Source: Musa acuminata AAA Group (lineage: Eukaryota > Streptophyta > Magnoliopsida > Zingiberales > Musaceae). Taken from it: a stretch of 64,000 bases of DNA. Positions 37,278 through 48,988 of this stretch are shown here, in pieces (the first letter of the stretch is position 1; every line of letters starts with the position of its first letter). The position numbers and the translations under genes were made by a program. The notes below the pieces were generated by a model. It worked only from the letters and a program-made list of their open reading frames with translations. It was not told the origin of the DNA and searched no databases. The stretch is taken from assembly GCF_036884655.1 (NCBI RefSeq), contig NC_088327.1, positions 14,372,501 to 14,436,500 on the forward strand, in the 5' to 3' direction.

Positions 37278-37290
37278 TTGGTATCAGAGC
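37278..37290 (+). promoter_or_regulatory. Element B primer binding site (initiator-Met tRNA)
   Basis: TTGGTATCAGAGC, one base after the LTR, complementary to the 3' end of initiator methionyl tRNA. Repeated after LTRs 2, 3 and 4 (starting at about 40203, 43129 and 46054) but absent after LTR 5. Confidence 0.85.
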
Positions 37291-37328
37291 GAGGCTCACT
37301 CTCATATTTGGTTTAATACCCAAGAGAG

Positions 37329-38951
37329 ATGGCTTACTCCGGCATGCATGAGGGTCATTCTATCACACGTCCACCCTTGTTTAATGGGTCGGATTATACT
37401 TATTGGAAGACTCGGATGAGGATCTTCCTCATTTCTATGGATTTCGAGCTCTGGACTATTGTTGAAAATGGATTTCAAAAATCTTCTCTTCCGGTGAGCG
37501 AATGGAATGAATCGGAGAAGAAGGTTTTTGCTTTAAATGCAAAGGCTATGAATGCCTTGTTTTGTGCACTAGACAAAAATGAATTTAATCGTGTTTCAAT
37601 TTGTGATTCGGCTTTTGATATTTGGAGAACTCTTGAGGTCACTCATGAAGGCACTAGCCGAGTGAAAGAGTCCAAAATCAATATCCTTGTGCACTCTTAT
37701 GAACTTTTCCGAATGAAACCAAGTGAGTCCATCGGAGACATGTACACTCGGTTTACGGATGTCATCAATGGACTCAAAGCTCTTGGTAAAGATTTTACTA
37801 ACTTTGAACTAGTAACTAAAATCTTAAGATCTCTCCCTAAAAGTTGGAATCCAAAAGTTACGGCCATTCAATAGGCCAAAGACCTTAAAGCATTCCCTTT
37901 TGAAGAAGTCATTGGGTCTCTAATGACCTACGAAATGACATGTCAAGCTCATGACGAGCTCGAGAACCCCCTTCCAAAGAACAGGAAGGATATGGCACTC
38001 AAATCACAAGAAGACCACTTGAAAGGAACATCAAGTGATGAGGCCAGTGACAATGACATTGCACTTTTGACTCAAAAATTTAAAAAATATTTAAGAAAGA
38101 ACAAATTTAAAAATAATACAAAAAATAAATTTGAACAAAAGAAGGACCAAGTGATTTGCTATGAATGCAAAAAACCGGGACACTACAAGAACGATTGTCC
38201 TCAAGCCAAAAAGAGCACATCAAAGAAGAAGGCGCTCAAGGCAACGTGGGATGATTCAAGTGCGTCCGAAGAAGAGGAGTCCAATACCGAGCAAGTTGCT
38301 CATTTCGCGCTAATGGCTTTAGGAGAAGAGGTATATGATTTATTTAATGAAGATTAATCTTTTGAAGAACTCTCTATCGATTTTCATGAATTATTTGATG
38401 AATATAGAACTATTAGCAAGAAGTTAAATATCTTAAAGAAAGAGCATTCTTTGCTACAAGATAAGTTTGATAGTCTTCAAACTCCTCCATGCTCTAAGTG
38501 TGAGCATTTATAAGCAATAAAAAATGAAAATTTGCTTCTTAAAGAAACCTTAAACAAGTTTAAGGTTGGTAGCAAAGGATTAGATATGATCCTTGCACAC
38601 AAGGGTCACGTCGCAAATAGAAATGGAATTGGATTTGTAAAAGGATTACATCAAAACCCTACCACTTTCATAAAAGGACCTACATTACGTGTTTCCTCTT
38701 ATATGAAGTGCAACTTCTGTTGCAAATCCGGACATATTGCCTACAAATGTCCATTTAGGAAAATTAGTTCACAAAAATTAATATGGGTTCCTAAAGGAAC
38801 TATAAAGGATTCAATAATAAATAATAAGGTTAGTGGATCAATTTTTGAGGCACCCAAAATCAAATGGGTACCTAAAAGTCATCCTCTTTTGTAGACAAAC
38901 CCACAAGCTAGGAGCAAGAGATGGTATCTCGATAGTGGATGCTCAAGACAT
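37329..38951 (+). pseudogene. Element B gag + protease start, unit 1
   Basis: One frame runs from ATG 37329 through the capsid-like region (MAYSGMHEGHSITRPP, WKTRMRIFLISMDFELW), zinc knuckle CYECKKPGHYKNDC (38157-38198), a coiled-coil-like stretch, a second knuckle CNFCCKSGHIAYKC (38709-38750) and the protease start WYLDSGCSRH. It is interrupted by four in-frame stops: TAG 37872, TAA 38355, TAA 38511 and TAG 38892. It breaks off where the next LTR begins. The last five bases, GACAT (38947-38951), reappear at 48989-48993. Confidence 0.88.
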
Positions 38952-40201
38952 TGTTGAATCTCGGATTTTGATGATAAAATCAATTGATGGGTTATTTGAT
39001 CTAATCCATATTATTGAGTTAAGTGTGCAGGATTAACTACGATAACCAGAAAACATAAAGCGAGAATACCGGAGTCAAGTTCGATGGACGTTTAAGAGTC
39101 CGAAGAATCGTCGGAGATGCTGCCAGAACCAACCGAGAAGAAATCGGGAACCTGTCGGAATTTTCGGAAGTTCGCCGAAGAGATCGTCGGAGGTTCACGG
39201 AGATCACCGAGAAGGCTCGGCTACTCGTTAAAGTCATCACAAGTTCGGGAGCTTGCTGGGAGCCCGTCGGAAGAAGTTCGTCGGAAAGCTCGCCGGAACA
39301 AGACTCGACGTTCACGGTTGAAAACTTGCTTAGGATGTGTTTTGTTATGTAGTTCACTTGTAATTAGGATTAGGATTGAGAGATAATCCTATATCCTGAC
39401 TAGGGGCCAACTGGGCCCAAAATTAGAGTTGGTTGGGCTAAATTTGAAGCCCAATCAAGTGAACCGAAGGGTCTGGCGGTGGCACTGCCAGACTGGGCGG
39501 TTGCACCGCCCAGCACCCAAGAGCCAGGCGGTGGCACCGCCCAGCACTGTCAGTGTCTGACACTGACAGACGGTGGCACCGCCACTGACAGGCGGTGGCA
39601 CCGCCAGCATCGGGAACCCAACGAGAATTCAAATTTGGAGCCCAAATTTGAATCCTCTTGAGGCCTATAAATACCCCTCAAATCTCAGCTGAGATTACAA
39701 CTTTTTGAGAAGCAATTGATTGAGAGAAAAGTCTTAGAAGAGTCTTTGCTAGTCTTGTTTTCAATTTGCTAGTGTTCACCTCCTTCTTTCTTGCTGAAAA
39801 TCTGTAAGAGAGTGAACCACTTGTAAAAGTTGTAAGAGGGGTATTTACCCTTCCCTTTCAAGAGATTTGCTAGTGGAAGGTGGGAGCCTCATCGAAGAGG
39901 GGCCTCGCAAGTGGATGTAGGTCATTTGACCGAACCACTGTAAAATCGACGTAATCTCTGGTTTGCATTTACTTATTGTCATTTATATTACTGCAAACCA
40001 TTTGCACTTTAATGCTATACTGCTTTGTCTCTGTCTTACTTATCTCTTCAAGTTAAAACGCAATCGAAACGGTTTTAAACGAAAACGTTGCTTTTATCCT
40101 ACGAAGTTTCCGAAAAGTGTTTAAATCGTGAAAAGTTTATCACACTTCACCGCTGCACTAATTCACCCCCCCCCCCTCTTAGTGCCACTCTGATCCTAAC
40201 A
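38952..40201 (+). repeat. Element B LTR 2 (chimeric)
   Basis: 1250 bp. The first part (to about position 185) has the bases of LTR 5 (GATAAAATC, GTTATTTGATC, CATAAAGCGAGAATA, CCAGAACCAACCG). The remainder matches LTR 1, including the GGGTCTGGCGGTGGCACTGCC block. TATA box 39666-39673. Confidence 0.92.
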
Positions 40202-40253
40202 ATTGGTATCAGAGCGAGGCTCACTCTCATATTTGGTTTAATACCCAAGAGAG

Positions 40254-41876
40254 ATGGCTTACTCCGGCATGCATGAGGGTCATTCTATCACACGTCCACC
40301 CTTGTTTAATGGGTCGGATTATACTTATTGGAAGACTCGGATGAGGATCTTCCTCATTTCTATGGATTTCGAGCTTTGGACTATTGTTGAAAATGGATTT
40401 CAAAAATCTTCTCTTCCGGTGAGCGAATGGAATGAATCGGAGAAGAAGGTTTTTGCTTTAAATGCAAAGGCTATGAATGCCTTGTTTTGTGCACTAGACA
40501 AAAATGAATTTAATCGTGTTTCAATTTGTGATTCGGCTTTTGATATTTGGAGAACTCTTGAGGTCACTCATGAAGGCACTAGCCGAGTGAAAGAGTCCAA
40601 AATCAATATCCTTGTGCACTCTTATGAACTTTTCCGAATGAAACCAAGTGAGTCCATCGGAGACATGTACACTCGGTTTACGGATGTCATCAATGGACTC
40701 AAAGCTCTTGGTAAAGATTTTACTAACTTTGAACTAGTAACTAAAATCTTAAGATCTCTCCCTAAAAGTTGGAATCCAAAAGTTACGGCCATTCAATAGG
40801 CCAAAGACCTTAAAGCATTCCCTTTTGAAGAAGTCATTGGGTCTCTAATGACCTACGAAATGACATGTCAAGCTCATGACGAGCTCGAGAACCCCCTTCC
40901 AAAGAACAGGAAGGATATGGCACTCAAATCACAAGAAGACCACTTGAAAGGAACATCAAGTGATGAGGCCAGTGACAATGACATTGCACTTTTGAGTCAA
41001 AAATTTAAAAAATATTTAAGAAAGAACAAATTTAAAAATAATACAAAAAATAAATTTGAACAAAAGAAGGACCAAGTGATTTGCTATGAATGCAAAAAAC
41101 CGGGACACTACAAGAACGATTGTCCTCAAGCCAAAAAGAGCACATCAAAGAAGAAGACGCTCAAGGCAACGTGGGATGATTCAAGTGCGTCCGAAGAAGA
41201 GGAGTCCAATACCGAGCAAGTTGCTCATTTCGCGCTAATGGCTTTAGGAGAAGAGGTATATGATTTATTTAATGAAGATTAATCTTTTGAAGAACTCTCT
41301 ATCGATTTTCATGAATTATTTGATGAATATAGAACTATTAGCAAGAAGTTAAATATCTTAAAGAAAGAGCATTCTTTGCTACAAGATAAGTTTGATAGTC
41401 TTCAAACTCCTCCATGCTCTAAGTGTGAGCATTTATAAGCAATAAAAAATGAAAATTTGCTTCTTAAATAAACCTTAAACAAGTTTAAGGTTGGTAGCAA
41501 AGGATTAGATATGATCCTTGCACACAAGGGTCACGTCGCAAATAGAAATGGAATTGGATTTGTAAAAGGATTACATCAAAACCCTACCACTTTCATAAAA
41601 GGACCTACATTACGTGTTTCCTCTTATATGAAGTGCAACTTCTGTTGCAAATCCGGACATATTGCCTACAAATGTCCATTTAGGAAAATTAGTTCACAAA
41701 AATTAATATGGGTTCCTAAAGGAACTATAAAGGATTCAATAATAAATAATAAGGTTAGTGGATCAATTTTTGAGGCACCCAAAATCAAATGGGTACCTAA
41801 AAGTCATCCTCTTTTGTAGACAAACCCACAAGCTAGGAGCAAGAGATGGTATCTCGATAGTGGATGCTCAAGACAT
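40254..41876 (+). pseudogene. Element B gag + protease start, unit 2
   Basis: Near-identical to unit 1 with the same four stop codons. Private differences: Thr to Ser (GAGTCAA at about 40995), Ala to Thr (AAGACGCTC at about 41156) and one extra stop (AAATAAACC, about 41468) just before the second zinc-knuckle segment. Confidence 0.88.
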
Positions 41877-43127
41877 TGTTGAATCTCGGATTTTGATGAT
41901 AAAATCAATTGATGGGTTATTTGATCTAATCCATATTATTGAGTTAAGTGTGCAGGATTAACTACGATAACCAGAAAACATAAAGCGAGAATACCGGAGT
42001 CAAGTTCGATGGACGTTTAAGAGTCCGAAGAATCGTCGGAGATGCTGCCAGAACCAACCGAGAAGAAATCGGGAACCTGTCGGAATTTTCGGAAGTTCGC
42101 CGAAGAGATCGTCGGAGGTTCACGGAGATCACCGAGAAGGCTCGGCTACTCGTTAAAGTCATCACAAGTTCGGGAGCTTGCTGGGAGCCCGTCGGAAGAA
42201 GTTCGTCGGAAAGCTCGCCGGAACAAGACTCGACGTTCACGGTTGAAAACTTGCTTAGGATGTGTTTTGTTATGTAGTTCACTTGTAATTAGGATTAGGA
42301 TTGAGAGATAATCCTATATCCTGACTAGGGGCCAACTAGGCCCAAAATTAGAGTTGGTTGGGCTAAATTTGAAGCCCAATCAAGTGAACCGAAGGGTCTG
42401 GCGGTGGCACTGCCAGACTGGGCGGTTGCACCGCCCAGCACCCAAGAGCCAGGCGGTGGCACCGCCCAGCACTGTCAGTGTCTGACACTGACAGACGGTG
42501 GCACCGCCACTGACAGGCGGTGGCACCGCCAGCATCGGGAACCCAACGAGAATTCAAATTTGGAGCCCAAATTTGAATCCTCTTGAGGCCTATAAATACC
42601 CCTCAAATCTCAGCTGAGATTACAACTTTTTGAGAAGCAATTGATTGAGAGAAAAGTCTTAGAAGAGTCTTTGCTAGTCTTGTTTTCAATTTGCTAGTGT
42701 TCACCTCCTTCTTTCTTGCTGAAAATCTGTAAGAGAGTGAACCACTTGTAAAAGTTGTAAGAGGGGTATTTACCCTTCCCTTTCAAGAGATTTGCTAGTG
42801 GAAGGTGGGAGCCTCATCGAAGAGGGGCCTCGCAAGTGGATGTAGGTCATTTGACCGAACCACTGTAAAATCGACGTAATCTCTGGTTTGCATTTACTTA
42901 TTGTCATTTATATTACTGCAAACCATTTGCACTTTAATGCTATACTGCTTTGTCTCTGTCTTACTTATCTCTTCAAGTTAAAACGCAATCGAAACGGTTT
43001 TAAACGAAAACGTTGCTTTTATCCTACGAAGTTTCCGAAAAGTGTTTAAATCGTGAAAAGTTTATCACACTTCACCGCTGCACTAATTCACCCCCCCCCC
43101 CCTCTTAGTGCCACTCTGATCCTAACA
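41877..43127 (+). repeat. Element B LTR 3 (chimeric)
   Basis: 1251 bp, same chimeric pattern as LTR 2. One private base change (GCCAACTAGGCCC near 42337, G in the others). TATA box 42591-42598. Confidence 0.92.
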
Positions 43128-43179
43128 ATTGGTATCAGAGCGAGGCTCACTCTCATATTTGGTTTAATACCCAAGAGAG

Positions 43180-44802
43180 ATGGCTTACTCCGGCATGCAT
43201 GAGGGTCATTCTATCACACGTCCACCCTTGTTTAATGGGTCGGATTATACTTATTGGAAGACTCGGATGAGGATCTTCCTCATTTCTATGGATTTCGAGC
43301 TTTGGACTATTGTTGAAAATGGATTTCAAAAATCTTCTCTTCCGGTGAGCGAATGGAATGAATCGGAGAAGAAGGTTTTTGCTTTAAATGCAAAGGCTAT
43401 GAATGCCTTGTTTTGTGCACTAGACAAAAATGAATTTAATCGTGTTTCAATTTGTGATTCGGCTTTTGATATTTGGAGAACTCTTGAGGTCACTCATGAA
43501 GGCACTAGCCGAGTGAAAGAGTCCAAAATCAATATCCTTGTGCACTCTTATGAACTTTTCCGAATGAAACCAAGTGAGTCCATCGGAGACATGTACACTC
43601 GGTTTACGGATGTCATCAATGGACTCAAAGCTCTTGGTAAAGATTTTACTAACTTTGAACTAGTAACTAAAATCTTAAGATCTCTCCCTAAAAGTTGGAA
43701 TCCAAAAGTTACGGCCATTCAATAGGCCAAAGACCTTAAAGCATTCCCTTTTGAAGAAGTCATTGGGTCTCTAATGACCTACGAAATGACATGTCAAGCT
43801 CATGACGAGCTCGAGAACCCCCTTCCAAAGAACAGGAAGGATATGGCACTCAAATCACAAGAAGACCACTTGAAAGGAACATCAAGTGATGAGGCCAGTG
43901 ACAATGACATTGCACTTTTGACTCAAAAATTTAAAAAATATTTAAGAAAGAACAAATTTAAAAATAATACAAAAAATAAATTTGAACAAAAGAAGGACCA
44001 AGTGATTTGCTATGAATGCAAAAAACCGGGACACTACAAGAACGATTGTCCTCAAGCCAAAAAGAGCACATCAAAGAAGAAGGCGCTCAAGGCAACGTGG
44101 GATGATTCAAGTGCGTCCGAAGAAGAGGAGTCCAATACCGAGCAAGTTGCTCATTTCGCGCTAATGGCTTTAGGAGAAGAGGTATATGATTTATTTAATG
44201 AAGATTAATCTTTTGAAGAACTCTCTATCGATTTTCATGAATTATTTGATGAATATAGAACTATTAGCAAGAAGTTAAATATCTTAAAGAAAGAGCATTC
44301 TTTGCTACAAGATAAGTTTGATAGTCTTCAAACTCCTCCATGCTCTAAGTGTGAGCATTTATAAGCAATAAAAAATGAAAATTTGCTTCTTAAAGAAACC
44401 TTAAACAAGTTTAAGGTTGGTAGCAAAGGATTAGATATGATCCTTGCACACAAGGGTCACGTCGCAAATAGAAATGGAATTGGATTTGTAAAAGGATTAC
44501 ATCAAAACCCTACCACTTTCATAAAAGGACCTACATTACGTGTTTCCTCTTATATGAAGTGCAACTTCTGTTGCAAATCCGGACATATTGCCTACAAATG
44601 TCCATTTAGGAAAATTAGTTCACAAAAATTAATATGGGTTCCTAAAGGAACTATAAAGGATTCAATAATAAATAATAAGGTTAGTGGATCAATTTTTGAG
44701 GCACCCAAAATCAAATGGGTACCTAAAAGTCATCCTCTTTTGTAGACAAACCCACAAGCTAGGAGCAAGAGATGGTATCTCGATAGTGGATGCTCAAGAC
44801 AT
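43180..44802 (+). pseudogene. Element B gag + protease start, unit 3
   Basis: Near-identical to unit 1, with the same four stops. It shares GAGCTTTGG with units 2 and 4 where unit 1 has GAGCTCTGG. Ends in GACAT before LTR 4. Confidence 0.88.
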
Positions 44803-46052
44803 TGTTGAATCTCGGATTTTGATGATAAAATCAATTGATGGGTTATTTGATCTAATCCATATTATTGAGTTAAGTGTGCAGGATTAACTACGATAACCAG
44901 AAAACATAAAGCGAGAATACCGGAGTCAAGTTCGATGGACGTTTAAGAGTCCGAAGAATCGTCGGAGATGCTGCCAGAACCAACCGAGAAGAAATCGGGA
45001 ACCTGTCGGAATTTTCGGAAGTTCGCCGAAGAGATCGTCGGAGGTTCACGGAGATCACCGAGAAGGCTCGGCTACTCGTTAAAGTCATCACAAGTTCGGG
45101 AGCTTGCTGGGAGCCCGTCGGAAGAAGTTCGTCGGAAAGCTCGCCGGAACAAGACTCGACGTTCACGGTTGAAAACTTGCTTAGGATGTGTTTTGTTATG
45201 TAGTTCACTTGTAATTAGGATTAGGATTGAGAGATAATCCTATATCCTGACTAGGGGCCAACTGGGCCCAAAATTAGAGTTGGTTGGGCTAAATTTGAAG
45301 CCCAATCAAGTGAACCGAAGGGTCTGGCGGTGGCACTGCCAGACTGGGCGGTTGCACCGCCCAGCACCCAAGAGCCAGGCGGTGGCACCGCCCAGCACTG
45401 TCAGTGTCTGACACTGACAGACGGTGGCACCGCCACTGACAGGCGGTGGCACCGCCAGCATCGGGAACCCAACGAGAATTCAAATTTGGAGCCCAAATTT
45501 GAATCCTCTTGAGGCCTATAAATACCCCTCAAATCTCAGCTGAGATTACAACTTTTTGAGAAGCAATTGATTGAGAGAAAAGTCTTAGAAGAGTCTTTGC
45601 TAGTCTTGTTTTCAATTTGCTAGTGTTCACCTCCTTCTTTCTTGCTGAAAATCTGTAAGAGAGTGAACCACTTGTAAAAGTTGTAAGAGGGGTATTTACC
45701 CTTCCCTTTCAAGAGATTTGCTAGTGGAAGGTGGGAGCCTCATCGAAGAGGGGCCTCGCAAGTGGATGTAGGTCATTTGACCGAACCACTGTAAAATCGA
45801 CGTAATCTCTGGTTTGCATTTACTTATTGTCATTTATATTACTGCAAACCATTTGCACTTTAATGCTATACTGCTTTGTCTCTGTCTTACTTATCTCTTC
45901 AAGTTAAAACGCAATCGAAACGGTTTTAAACGAAAACGTTGCTTTTATCCTACGAAGTTTCCGAAAAGTGTTTAAATCGTGAAAAGTTTATCACACTTCA
46001 CCGCTGCACTAATTCACCCCCCCCCCCTCTTAGTGCCACTCTGATCCTAACA
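44803..46052 (+). repeat. Element B LTR 4 (chimeric)
   Basis: 1250 bp, same chimeric pattern as LTRs 2 and 3. TATA box 45517-45524. Confidence 0.92.
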
Positions 46053-46104
46053 ATTGGTATCAGAGCGAGGCTCACTCTCATATTTGGTTTAATACCCAAG
46101 AGAG

Positions 46105-47727
46105 ATGGCTTACTCCGGCATGCATGAGGGTCATTCTATCACACGTCCACCCTTGTTTAATGGGTCGGATTATACTTATTGGAAGACTCGGATGAGGATC
46201 TTCCTCATTTCTATGGATTTCGAGCTTTGGACTATTGTTGAAAATGGATTTCAAAAATCTTCTCTTCCGGTGAGCGAATGGAATGAATCGGAGAAGAAGG
46301 TTTTTGCTTTAAATGCAAAGGCTATGAATGCCTTGTTTTGTGCACTAGACAAAAATGAATTTAATCGTGTTTCAATTTGTGATTCGGCTTTTGATATTTG
46401 GAGAACTCTTGAGGTCACTCATGAAGGCACTAGCCGAGTGAAAGAGTCCAAAATCAATATCCTTGTGCACTCTTATGAACTTTTCCGAATGAAACCAAGT
46501 GAGTCCATCGGAGACATGTACACTCGGTTTACGGATGTCATCAATGGACTCAAAGCTCTTGGTAAAGATTTTACTAACTTTGAACTAGTAACTAAAATCT
46601 TAAGATCTCTCCCTAAAAGTTGGAATCCAAAAGTTACGGCCATTCAATAGGCCAAAGACCTTAAAGCATTCCCTTTTGAAGAAGTCATTGGGTCTCTAAT
46701 GACCTACGAAATGACATGTCAAGCTCATGACGAGCTCGAGAACCCCCTTCCAAAGAACAGGAAGGATATGGCACTCAAATCACAAGAAGACCACTTGAAA
46801 GGAACATCAAGTGATGAGGCCAGTGACAATGACATTGCACTTTTGACTCAAAAATTTAAAAAATATTTAAGAAAGAACAAATTTAAAAATAATACAAAAA
46901 ATAAATTTGAACAAAAGAAGGACCAAGTGATTTGCTATGAATGCAAAAAACCGGGACACTACAAGAACGATTGTCCTCAAGCCAAAAAGAGCACATCAAA
47001 GAAGAAGGCGCTCAAGGCAACGTGGGATGATTCAAGTGCGTCCGAAGAAGAGGAGTCCAATACCGAGCAAGTTGCTCATTTCGCGCTAATGGCTTTAGGA
47101 GAAGAGGTATATGATTTATTTAATGAAGATTAATCTTTTGAAGAACTCTCTATCGATTTTCATGAATTATTTGATGAATATAGAACTATTAGCAAGAAGT
47201 TAAATATCTTAAAGAAAGAGCATTCTTTGCTACAAGATAAGTTTGATAGTCTTCAAACTCCTCCATGCTCTAAGTGTGAGCATTTATAAGCAATAAAAAA
47301 TGAAAATTTGCTTCTTAAAGAAACCTTAAACAAGTTTAAGGTTGGTAGCAAAGGATTAGATATGATCCTTGCACACAAGGGTCACGTCGCAAATAGAAAT
47401 GGAATTGGATTTGTAAAAGGATTACATCAAAACCCTACCACTTTCATAAAAGGACCTACATTACGTGTTTTCTCTTATATGAAGTGCAACTTCTGTTGCA
47501 AATCCGGACATATTGCCTACAAATGTCCATTTAGGAAAATTAGTTCACAAAAATTAATATGGGTTCCTAAAGGAACTATAAAGGATTCAATAATAAATAA
47601 TAAGGTTAGTGGATCAATTTTTGAGGCACCCAAAATCAAATGGGTACCTAAAAGTCATCCTCTTTTGTAGACAAACCCACAAGCTAGGAGCAAGAGATGG
47701 TATCTCGATAGTGGATGCTCAAGACAT
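46105..47727 (+). pseudogene. Element B gag + protease start, unit 4
   Basis: Same frame and same four stops as the other units. One private change gives Ser to Phe (CGTGTTTTCTCT, about 47465) upstream of the second zinc knuckle. Ends in GACAT before LTR 5. Confidence 0.88.
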
Positions 47728-48988
47728 TGTTGAATCTCGGATTTTGATGATAAAATCAATTGATGGGTTATTTGATCTAATCCATATTATTGAGTTAAGT
47801 GTGCAGGATTAACTACGATAACCAGAAAACATAAAGCGAGAATACCGGAGTCAAGTTCGATGGACGTTTAAGAGTCCGAAGAATCGTCGGAGATGCTGCC
47901 AGAACCAACCGAGAAGAAATCGGGAACCTGTCGGAATTTTCGGAAGTTCGCCGAAGAGATCGTCGGAGGTTCACGGAGATCACCGAGAAGGCTCGGCTAC
48001 TCGTTAAAGTCATCACAAGTTCGGGAGCTTGCTAGGAGCCCGTCGGAAGAAGTTCGTCGGAAAGCTCGCCGGAACAAGACTCGACGTTCACGGTTGAAAA
48101 CTTGCTTAGGATGTGTTTTGTTATGTAGTTCACTTGTAATTAGGATTAGGATTGAGAGATAATCCTATATCCTGACTAGGGGCCAACTGGGCCCAAAATT
48201 AGAGTTGGTTTAGGCTAAAAATTAAGCTAAACCAGCGAACTAGAGAGCCAAGATTGAAGCCCAACTAGTGGCTGAAAACACTGTAGTCGGGCTGAAAACA
48301 CTGTAGGCGGTGGCACCGCCTAGCTGGGCGGTGACACCTCCTTGGCTGGGCGGTTGCACCGTCCAGCACCCGAGCGCTGGGCGGTGGCACCGCCTGGCTG
48401 GGCGGTGGCACCTCCAGCACTGGGAACCCTAAGAGAATTCAAATTTTGGAGCCCAAAATTTGAATCCTCTTGAGGCCTATAAATACCCCTCAAATCTCAG
48501 CTGAGGTAACAACTTTTGAGAAGCATTTTGATTGAGAGAAAAGTCTTAGAAAGTCTTAGCAAGTCTTGTTTTCAATTTGCTAGAGAGTTCTCCTCCTTCT
48601 TTCTTATTGAAAATTTGTAAGAGGTTGAACTGCTTGTAAAAGGTTGTAAGAGGGGTGTTTACCCTTCCATTTCAAGAGATTTGCTAGTGGAAGGTGGGAG
48701 CCTCATCGAAGAGGGGCATCGCAAGTGGAGTAGGTCATTTGACCGAACCACTCTAAAAATCGGCGTAATCTCTGGTTTGCATTTTATTATTGTCATTTAC
48801 ATTACTGCAAATCTTCTTACTGCTTTAGTTCCTTATTACCCTTGCTGCGCAACTTTAAGAATACGCTTTCAAGTTAAACTTTTCAAGTTCCGTTCTTATC
48901 GTACGAAAGATTTTGTTAAAATCGAAGTTTTAATCCGCTGCACTAATTCACCCCCCCCCCCCCTCTTAGTGCCGCTCCGATCCTAACA
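47728..48988 (+). repeat. LTR 5: nested LTR inserted in the protease codons of element B
   Basis: 1261 bp. Start identical in diagnostic bases to LTRs 2-4. From about 48209 it departs from every other B LTR (GGTTTAGGCTAAAAATTAAG, a tandem GGGCTGAAAACACTGTAG, a different arrangement of GGCGGTGGCACC motifs). TATA box 48478-48485. It is followed not by a primer site but directly by GACATATG, the resumed protease frame. GACAT also precedes each upstream junction, so this is an inserted LTR with a 5-bp target duplication. Confidence 0.9.

Noticed and set aside
37278..37290. Possible tRNA gene from the TGGTATCAGAGC match
   Set aside because: Only the 13-nt primer-site complement is present; no tRNA body follows.
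36025..48988. CRISPR-like or satellite interpretation of the 2.9-kb periodic array
   Set aside because: Units are full LTR-gag segments with primer sites and TATA boxes, so they are retrotransposon pieces.
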